Shown: one piece after another, positions 58,673 to 64,000 of the stretch | Layout: each line of letters opens with the position of its first letter | Position numbering within the stretch: position 1 is the first letter of the stretch | Assembly: GCF_035989285.1 (NCBI RefSeq) | Contig: NZ_CP108513.1 | Span: 9,548,001 to 9,612,000, forward strand | Source of the DNA: Streptomyces sp. NBC_01235 | Lineage (GTDB): Bacteria > Actinomycetota > Actinomycetes > Streptomycetales > Streptomycetaceae | Length of the DNA stretch: 64,000 nucleotides | Reading direction: 5' to 3' | Translations under genes and position numbers: made by a program | Notes under the pieces: generated by a model | Databases searched by the model: none | Seen by the model: only the letters and a program-made list of their open reading frames with translations | What the model was told of the DNA's origin: nothing

Positions 58673-59533
58673 ATGACGATCCAGAGCCTTGGGTACGTGG
58701 GCATCGCTGCGCCCGACCCGACAGCATGGGCGGAGTACGCCCGCAACGTGATCGGCCTCGCGGTCGAGCCGGGTGAGCCGGAGGGGCCGGCGCGGTACCG
58801 GCTGCGGATGGACCAGCACCCGTTCCGCATGTGGCTGACCGAGGCGCCCACGGGCGGCTTGACGGTCATCGGCTGGGAGGTGCGCGATCCCGCGGCGATC
58901 GACGAGACGACGGTGCGCCTCAAGGAGGCCGGCGTCGAGGTGTCCGTCGGCACGGACGAGGAGTGCCAGGACCGCCAGGTGGCTCGGATGGTGCACTTCA
59001 CCGGCCCTCTCGGTATCCGCACCGAGCTGTTCTGCGGCCGCCGTCTGGCACCCGGCCGGTTCGTGTCACCGCTCGGCGTCGACTTCGTGACCGGGGAGCA
59101 GGGGCTCGGGCACGTGGTGATGAAGACACCCCACGTGCAGGAGGCGGTGGACTTCTACTGCGACGTCCTCGGTTTCCGGCTCAGTGACACCGCCGACTAC
59201 CCCTGGGGCACCTTCCACTTCCTCGGCTGCAACCCGCGGCACCACAGCATCGCCTTCATCCGGTCGTACAAGAACGAGGGCACCCACCACATCCTGTGCG
59301 AGGTGACCAGCCCGGAGGAGGTCGGCCGCGCCCTCGACCGCACGCGTGAGCACGACGTGAAGCTCATGGCCACGCTCGGCAAGCACGCCAACGACGGAAT
59401 GTTCTCCTTCTACATGACCTCACCGGCCGGATTCGGCATCGAGATCGGCGCGGGCGGCGTGCAGGTCGACGAGAGCACCTGGGTCAGCCGGGTCTACACC
59501 GCCGACATCTGGGGCCACCACCCGGTCGACTGA
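58673..59533 (+). CDS. BphC-type extradiol dioxygenase (VOC, type I)
   Basis: 286 aa two-domain enzyme. Fe(II) ligands in the catalytic domain: His in GLGHVVMKTPHVQEAVDFYCDVLGF, His in PRHHSIAFIRS and Glu in FYMTSPAGFGIEIGAGG. The PxxxFY...GFGxE pattern belongs to the 2,3-dihydroxybiphenyl/HsaC/bicyclic-substrate branch, unlike the enzyme at 14464. It would cleave a substituted catechol. It is followed 47 nt later by an aldehyde dehydrogenase suited to oxidise a ring-opened semialdehyde. Confidence 0.9.
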   Translation: MTIQSLGYVGIAAPDPTAWAEYARNVIGLAVEPGEPEGPARYRLRMDQHPFRMWLTEAPTGGLTVIGWEVRDPAAIDETTVRLKEAGVEVSVGTDEECQDRQVARMVHFTGPLGIRTELFCGRRLAPGRFVSPLGVDFVTGEQGLGHVVMKTPHVQEAVDFYCDVLGFRLSDTADYPWGTFHFLGCNPRHHSIAFIRSYKNEGTHHILCEVTSPEEVGRALDRTREHDVKLMATLGKHANDGMFSFYMTSPAGFGIEIGAGGVQVDESTWVSRVYTADIWGHHPVD

Positions 59534-59580
59534 CCCGCCCCCTCCCCGAAGCCTCCTCGAAGAAAGCGGGCCGCATCCCC

Positions 59581-61128
59581 ATGCTCCAGAGTCATCTGCA
59601 GGACACCTGGGTCACCCCCACGGCCACCGACGGCACGGCGGCCGACGTACGCGACGCGGTTACCGGAGAGCTGGTCTGCCGGGTCTCCTCCGAGGGCCTC
59701 GACCTCGCCGGGGCGTTCGAACACGCGCGCCGCGTCGGCGGCCCGGCGCTGCGGGCCCTGACCTTCCACCGGCGCGCCGACCTCCTGGACGCCGTCGCCG
59801 CGGCCGTCCGCGCCCGCCGCGAGGAGCTGTACGCCCTCTCCGCCCGCGCCGGAGCCACCCTGAACGACGCCCGCTACGACGTCGACGGCGGCATCCGCGT
59901 CCTGCGCGACTACGCCGCCCGCGCGCGAGCCGAACTCCCGGACGCCCCGTACCTCGTCGAGGGGCCCGCCGAACGCCTCGCCCGGGGCGAGGACTTCCTG
60001 GGCGTCCACCTGGTCACGCCCTCCCCGGGCCTGATGCTCCAGGTGAACGCCTTCAACTTCCCTGTGTGGGCGCCCCTGGAGAAGCTCGCCCAGGCCGTGC
60101 TCGCGGGAATGCCGAGCGTGGTGAAGGCGGCCACCCCGACCTCGTACCTCACCGAGCACCTGGTCCGGATCGTGACCGAGGCCGGGGTCCTGCCGCCGGG
60201 GGCCCTTCAGCTCGTGGTCGGCTCGGTGCGGCCGGCGATCGGTCTGCTCGGCGAGCAGGACGTCCTCTCCTTCACGGGTTCCGCCGCCACCGCAGAGACC
60301 CTGCGCACCCATCCGAACGTGGTGGCCCGCTCCGTCCGCCTCAACGCGGAGGCGGACTCCGTCAACGCAATCGTGCTCGCCCCGGACGTCACCCCCGGCT
60401 CGCCGCTCTTCGACGCGTTCGTGCGCGAGGTGGTGACCGAGATGACGGTCAAGGCGGGCCAGAAGTGCACCGCGATCCGCCGTGTCCTCGTCCCCCGCGC
60501 ACACGAGTCCGCAGCCCTCGACGCGATCTCCGCCGGGCTGGCCGGGGTGAGCATCGGCAACCCCGTCGCGGAGGGCGTCACGATGGGCGCGGTCGTCAGC
60601 CTCGCGCAGCGCGACGACGTACGCGGGGCCGTGCGAAGGATCGCCGAGTCCGGCCGCTTCGTGCACGGCGACCCGGAGAAGGTGCGTGTCGTCGACGCCG
60701 ACGCCGAGCGGGGCGCCTTTCTCGACACCCTCCTCGTCTCCGCCGACCCGGACGCGGCCGCACCCCATGAGGTGGAACCGTTCGGCCCGGCGGCGACCGT
60801 GCTGGCCTACCGGGACACCGGGCATGCGGCGGACCTGCTCGCGCGCGGGCGCGGCAGCCTCGCCGCGTCGGTGGTGAGTGACGACCTGCCCTGGACGGTC
60901 GGCTTCGTGGGGGAGGCCGCTGCCTGGCACGGGCGGCTGCACCTGCTGGACTCCGCGACCATGGGCCGGACGACGGGACACGGGTCGCCGCTGCCCGCGC
61001 TGCGGCACGGGGGGCCCGGGCGGGCCGGGGGCGGATCGGAGATGGCGGGGATCCGGGGTGTGGTGGATCTGATGCAACGGACCGCGGTGCAGGGGTCGCG
61101 GCGGGTGCTGGGCTCGCTGGGGGCGTAG
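59581..61128 (+). CDS. PaaZ/BoxD-type aldehyde dehydrogenase
   Basis: 515 aa. The catalytic Cys is in KAGQKCTAIRRVLVP and the general-base Glu in RLNAEADSVNA; PGLMLQVNAFNFPVWAPLEKLAQAVLAGMPSVVKAATPTSYLTE and SFTGSAATAETL are typical of the N-terminal ALDH of PaaZ. It has no C-terminal MaoC hydratase domain, as in stand-alone 3,4-dehydroadipyl-CoA semialdehyde dehydrogenases (BoxD). It would oxidise a semialdehyde (free or CoA-bound) from ring cleavage to the acid with NAD(P). Confidence 0.87.
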   Translation: MLQSHLQDTWVTPTATDGTAADVRDAVTGELVCRVSSEGLDLAGAFEHARRVGGPALRALTFHRRADLLDAVAAAVRARREELYALSARAGATLNDARYDVDGGIRVLRDYAARARAELPDAPYLVEGPAERLARGEDFLGVHLVTPSPGLMLQVNAFNFPVWAPLEKLAQAVLAGMPSVVKAATPTSYLTEHLVRIVTEAGVLPPGALQLVVGSVRPAIGLLGEQDVLSFTGSAATAETLRTHPNVVARSVRLNAEADSVNAIVLAPDVTPGSPLFDAFVREVVTEMTVKAGQKCTAIRRVLVPRAHESAALDAISAGLAGVSIGNPVAEGVTMGAVVSLAQRDDVRGAVRRIAESGRFVHGDPEKVRVVDADAERGAFLDTLLVSADPDAAAPHEVEPFGPAATVLAYRDTGHAADLLARGRGSLAASVVSDDLPWTVGFVGEAAAWHGRLHLLDSATMGRTTGHGSPLPALRHGGPGRAGGGSEMAGIRGVVDLMQRTAVQGSRRVLGSLGA

Positions 61129-61160
61129 CCCTCCGCAGGAGCGGGCACGGGCGCGGGCGA

Positions 61161-61193
61161 AGGGTCCCCGTAGGAGAGTTCTACGGGGACCCT
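61161..61193. terminator. Bidirectional hairpin terminator
   Basis: Perfect 13-bp stem AGGGTCCCCGTAG/CTACGGGGACCCT with loop GAGAGTT, between the convergent aldehyde dehydrogenase and TetR genes. Confidence 0.85.
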
Positions 61194-61213
61194 GATGGCG
61201 GACCGTGTGCTGT

Positions 61214-61265
61214 CAGGCCTTGTGGCCAGGACTTGCTGCCAGGACTTGTTGTCAGGCCTTGCTGC
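61214..61265. repeat. Degenerate 13-bp tandem repeat, four copies, over the TetR stop codon
   Basis: Four adjacent units of the form CAGGMCTTGYKGY (61214-61265). The last unit contains the stop codon of the minus-strand TetR gene (61252-61254), so copy number could alter its C-terminus. Confidence 0.8.
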
Positions 61266-62091
61266 GGGACGTCCTCGCCGTGGCCGGCTTCGTGGCGGTG
61301 CTCTTCGCCGCCGTCTTGCGCGCGCCCGCCGTCTTCCTGGCGGCCGGCGCGGCGGGGGCCTTCTTCGCGGCGGCGACCGGCTGTTCCACCTCGGGGGTCG
61401 CCTCGGCCGTGCCTGGCGCAGCCGCCCCGCCCGTGATCCCGCCCAGGCAGAACGCCCACACCTCCTGCGCGGAGATGGGCGACGGATGCGCGCCGACCGG
61501 CGCCGAGGGGGCCCGGGCCGTGAACATCGCCGTCTGCATGATCAGCGACGCGGTGCGGCGCGGCTTCGGGGAGGTGGCCTGGCCCGCCGCGACGGCCTCC
61601 TCCACCAGCTCCGTGAAGAAGCCGAGGAGCGGCAGGTGCGCGGTGGCCACCTGGTCGGGATGGCTGACGAGCAGCTGGATGGCGAAGTCCGTGAACAGCG
61701 GGGACTGCGCGCCCGACTTGGGCTCGGAGGATCGGTAGAGCAGGTCGACGGCGATCCGGAGCTTGTCCAGCGGGTTGCGTCCGGTCGCGGCGGCCTCGCG
61801 GATCTCGACGGCCGAACGCGACAGGGCGTCCTCGAACAGCGCGAGCAGCAGCTCGTGCTTTCCGTCGAAGTGCTGGTAGAAGCTGCGCAGCGACTGCCGG
61901 GAACGCTCGACGATCTCCTGCACCGTGAAGTCGGTGGTGCCCTTGTCGGCGATCAGTTCCTGGGCCGCGTCCAGGAAGCGCTGCACGCGTTGCTCGGCGC
62001 GGAGCTTCGCGGCGCGGGTGGATCGCTCGACGGCGCGCTGCCGCCAGGCGGGCTCGGGTGTCTCGACCGGATCTACGGGGACGGCACTCAT
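61252..62091 (-). CDS. TetR-family regulator with a histone-H1-like Lys/Ala tail
   Basis: 279 aa from the ATG at 62091. Helix-turn-helix QELIADKGTTDFTVQEIVERSRQSLRSFYQHFDGKHELLLALF, followed by the helical effector domain. After about residue 235 the protein continues as a low-complexity tail of Ala, Lys, Thr, Pro and Arg (AAAKKAPAAPAARKTAG...ARKTAAKSTATKPATARTSRSKA), which is not part of the family and resembles actinobacterial H1-like DNA-binding tails. It is divergent from the acyl-CoA dehydrogenase pair and a perfect palindrome lies between them. Confidence 0.88.
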   Translation of the reverse strand: MSAVPVDPVETPEPAWRQRAVERSTRAAKLRAEQRVQRFLDAAQELIADKGTTDFTVQEIVERSRQSLRSFYQHFDGKHELLLALFEDALSRSAVEIREAAATGRNPLDKLRIAVDLLYRSSEPKSGAQSPLFTDFAIQLLVSHPDQVATAHLPLLGFFTELVEEAVAAGQATSPKPRRTASLIMQTAMFTARAPSAPVGAHPSPISAQEVWAFCLGGITGGAAAPGTAEATPEVEQPVAAAKKAPAAPAARKTAGARKTAAKSTATKPATARTSRSKA

Positions 62092-62184
62092 GAGCAGAAC
62101 GGTACTCCACATATGTGAAAGCGGAGGGCACTCCCCCTACCGAACTGCGCTCCCCCATAAGCAAGACTCTTACTTCCCTATAAG

Positions 62185-62199
62185 GAGAATGCTATTCTC
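62185..62199. promoter_or_regulatory. TetR operator GAGAATGCTATTCTC
   Basis: Perfect 6-bp arms GAGAAT/ATTCTC around GCT, 44 nt upstream of the acyl-CoA dehydrogenase start and next to TATAAG. Typical of TetR repressors of acyl-CoA catabolism in actinomycetes. Confidence 0.7.
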
Positions 62200-62242
62200 G
62201 CCCGGTGGTGTCGCCGGTACGGTGAGAGGGCGGAGGCCGGGC

Positions 62243-63097
62243 GTGGAGTTCGAACTCGACGAGGAGCAGCGGCTGCTTCGGCGTACGGTGCGCGAGACGG
62301 TCGCCAAGGTGCGCGGCCGGCCCGAGGACCAGCAGTGGGACACGTATCTGCGGCTCGGCTGGCTGGAGGCGCCCCCGCTCGAACTCGCCCTGATCCTTGA
62401 GGAGCTCGGCTACGTCGCCGACCCGACGCCGTTCCTGGCCACCGCCACCTGGTTCGCCCCGCTGACCGGGCGTCTTCCCGAGGGCAGCGGCACCGCGGTG
62501 TTCGACGGCGTCGGCCGCCATGTCCTCGACGCCGACCGCGCCGACGAGGTCGCGCTGCTCACCCCGGCCGGCGTCACCGTCGTACGCGGCGCCGACCTGG
62601 CCGCCGAGCGGGTCCCCGTCCTCGACCCCCACCTGCATGTGGCCCGTGTCGAAGGCCAGGGTGAACTCGTCGCCGGGGTGCCGGACCTGGCCCTCACCGG
62701 GCTCGCCGCCACCGCTGTCGGTGCCTGCCGACGCATCCTCGATCTCGCCCTCGTGCACGTGAAGCAGCGGGTGCAGTTCGGCAGGCCGCTGGGCTCCTTC
62801 CAGGCCGTCAAGCACAAGGCCGCCGACATGCACGTGGCGATCGAACGCGCCCGCGTGCTCACCCACTTCGCGGCCCTGACCATCGCCGAGAACGACCCGC
62901 GTCGCACGGACGCCGCCCACATGGCCAAGGCCGCCGCGGGGGAGTGCCAGCGCCTGGTCTTCCGGCACGGCCTGCAGCTCTTCGGCGCCATGGGCTTCAC
63001 CTGGGAGAACGAGCTGCAGTTCGTTCTCAAGCGGGCCCAGGCCTGCGACCTGCTCCTCGGCACCGCGGCCGTCCACCGGAAGGCGCTGGTCCTGTGA
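62243..63097 (+). CDS. Small acyl-CoA dehydrogenase subunit (FadE-pair type)
   Basis: 284 aa from the GTG at 62243 (VEFELDEEQRLLRRTVRETV). It keeps the C-terminal helical domain (RVQFGRPLGSFQAVKHKAADMHVAIERARVLTHFAA, LQLFGAMGFTWENELQFVLKRAQA) but has a shortened middle domain and no YEGT motif. Actinobacterial acyl-CoA dehydrogenases of this size usually form heterotetramers with a full-length partner encoded next door, as in steroid side-chain oxidation. Its stop overlaps the next start. Confidence 0.87.
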   Translation: MEFELDEEQRLLRRTVRETVAKVRGRPEDQQWDTYLRLGWLEAPPLELALILEELGYVADPTPFLATATWFAPLTGRLPEGSGTAVFDGVGRHVLDADRADEVALLTPAGVTVVRGADLAAERVPVLDPHLHVARVEGQGELVAGVPDLALTGLAATAVGACRRILDLALVHVKQRVQFGRPLGSFQAVKHKAADMHVAIERARVLTHFAALTIAENDPRRTDAAHMAKAAAGECQRLVFRHGLQLFGAMGFTWENELQFVLKRAQACDLLLGTAAVHRKALVL

Positions 63098-64000
63098 TGA
63101 GGCTTGCCGACGACCACCAAGTGGCCGCGTTCCGCGCCGAGTTCTCGGTCTTCCTCGACGCCCACCTCCCCGCCGAGGCCGAGGCACGCGAACGCTCCCG
63201 TTCCAGCGCCCACGTCCCCGACTGGGCACGACGCTGGCAGCGCACCCTCTTCGACCACGGCTGGCTGCTGCCCGGACAGCCACCCGAGTACGGCGGCCGG
63301 GGTGCCACGCTGCCCCAGCAGCTCGCCCATCTGGAGGAGTTGGCCCACCGCCGGATCTACCACAGCTTCAACCCCCAGGGCCTGGGCATCATCGCCGCCT
63401 CGCTCCTCACCTTCGGCACCGAGGAGCAGAAGTCCCGCTGGGCCGTGCCGGTCCTGCGCGCGGAGATCACCGCCGCCCTCGGCATGAGCGAACCGGAGGC
63501 CGGCTCAGACCTGGCCTCCCTGCGCACCCGGGCCGTCCTCGACGGGGACACCTTCACGGTGAACGGCCAGAAGATCTGGACCTCCGGCGCCCATGACGCC
63601 GACGTCCTGCTCGCCTTCGTCCGCACCGACCCCGACGCCCCCCGGCACAAGGGCATCAGCGCCCTGCTCGTCCCGACGGACACCGAGGGCGTCGTCCGCC
63701 GCCCCTTCGGCTCGATCGCCGCCGCCGACGACCTCGACTTCAACGAGGTGTTCCTCACCGACGTGCGCGTGCCCCGCGAGAACCTGGTCGGCCCCCTCAA
63801 CGAGGGCTGGCGGGTGGCGAACGGCTCCCTCGGCCACGAACGCACCCTGCTCTGGCTGTCGTACGCCGAACGACTGGAGGACCTGATCCGCGACGCGGCC
63901 GAAGCGGGTGCCGGCCAGGAGTGGTACGCCACGCTCCTCATGGACCTCCAGGCGCTGCGCCTGCTCGGCCACCGCCTGCTCGGCCACCGCCGGCTCGGCC
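63097..64000 (+). CDS. Acyl-CoA dehydrogenase, full-length partner (3' end beyond window)
   Basis: The ATG at 63097 lies within the TGATGA overlap with the preceding stop. 301 codons are visible: N-terminal helices (AFRAEFSVFLDAHLPAEAEARERSR), WLLPGQPPEYGGRGATLPQQLAHLEELAHRRI and the FAD motif LGMSEPEAGSDLASLRTRAVLDGDTFTVNGQKIWTSGAHDADVLLAFVRTD. The last visible residues LLGHRLLGHRRLG come from a 15-bp tandem repeat (CTGCTCGGCCACCGC). The catalytic C-terminus is outside. It probably forms a complex with the small subunit. Confidence 0.88.
   Translation, partial: MRLADDHQVAAFRAEFSVFLDAHLPAEAEARERSRSSAHVPDWARRWQRTLFDHGWLLPGQPPEYGGRGATLPQQLAHLEELAHRRIYHSFNPQGLGIIAASLLTFGTEEQKSRWAVPVLRAEITAALGMSEPEAGSDLASLRTRAVLDGDTFTVNGQKIWTSGAHDADVLLAFVRTDPDAPRHKGISALLVPTDTEGVVRRPFGSIAAADDLDFNEVFLTDVRVPRENLVGPLNEGWRVANGSLGHERTLLWLSYAERLEDLIRDAAEAGAGQEWYATLLMDLQALRLLGHRLLGHRRLG

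Overview
The window is very GC-rich with strongly GC-biased third codon positions, dense co-directional genes with many 4-nt ATGA/GTGA overlaps, many LacI, GntR, TetR and MarR regulators, a mycothiol-type formaldehyde dehydrogenase and a large type I polyketide synthase. This points to a Streptomyces-like actinomycete chromosome. I see no phage, plasmid, transposase or CRISPR genes. The species cannot be named from the sequence alone.

Region 1 (1-10.9 kb) is carbohydrate/polyol uptake and oxidation. It holds the end of a sugar ABC ATPase, a TIM-barrel isomerase, two Gfo/Idh/MocA dehydrogenases, an SDR, a PhyH-type Fe(II)/2-oxoglutarate dioxygenase, and two LacI regulators each beside a palindrome. 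A secreted serine hydrolase and two small membrane proteins are interspersed. Region 2 (11.0-16.9 kb) is a compact aromatic-acid operon: GntR regulator, GalB-type 4-oxalomesaconate hydratase, RraA/LigK-type aldolase, PrpF/GalD-type tautomerase, a two-domain VOC extradiol dioxygenase and an aromatic-acid MFS permease. It encodes the gallate meta-cleavage route, but the usual LigB-type gallate dioxygenase is replaced by a VOC enzyme.

Region 3 (17.0-35.4 kb) is dominated by a six-gene, translationally coupled minus-strand operon (33.8 to 18.9 kb). Two megasynthases carry all functions of a PUFA-type (Pfa) secondary-lipid synthase: NMO-NMO-KS-AT-ACP-KR and KS-AT-DH-PPTase. A free ACP, an alpha/beta hydrolase, a UGT-type glycosyltransferase and a SAM methyltransferase follow. 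The product is unknown; a methylated glycolipid is my inference. A LacI regulator with two operator-like palindromes lies upstream.

Region 4 (35.8-44.4 kb) is an acyl-CoA module (two acyl-CoA dehydrogenases, an enoyl-CoA hydratase, a GntR/FCD regulator with two matching operators) with signs of decay: a CoA-transferase remnant, an SDR pseudogene with 13-bp repeats, a degenerate serine-hydrolase homologue, and a TetR remnant next to tRNA-Pro(GGG).

Region 5 (44.4-64 kb) begins with a DUF1905 gene and a TetR/class II aldolase/PfkB sugar group. The rest is a large catabolic array: mycothiol-dependent formaldehyde dehydrogenase, 3-hydroxyacyl-CoA and glutaryl-CoA-type dehydrogenases, an alcohol dehydrogenase homologue, an AMP-ligase, a three-component P450 system, a cupin, MarR, FAH hydrolase, CMD protein, BphC-type extradiol dioxygenase and PaaZ-type aldehyde dehydrogenase. 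A MarR-type site is repeated in two promoters. The pattern suggests O-demethylation and ring cleavage of a methoxylated aromatic feeding acyl-CoA oxidation. The window ends in a TetR-controlled pair of acyl-CoA dehydrogenases, the second cut by the edge.
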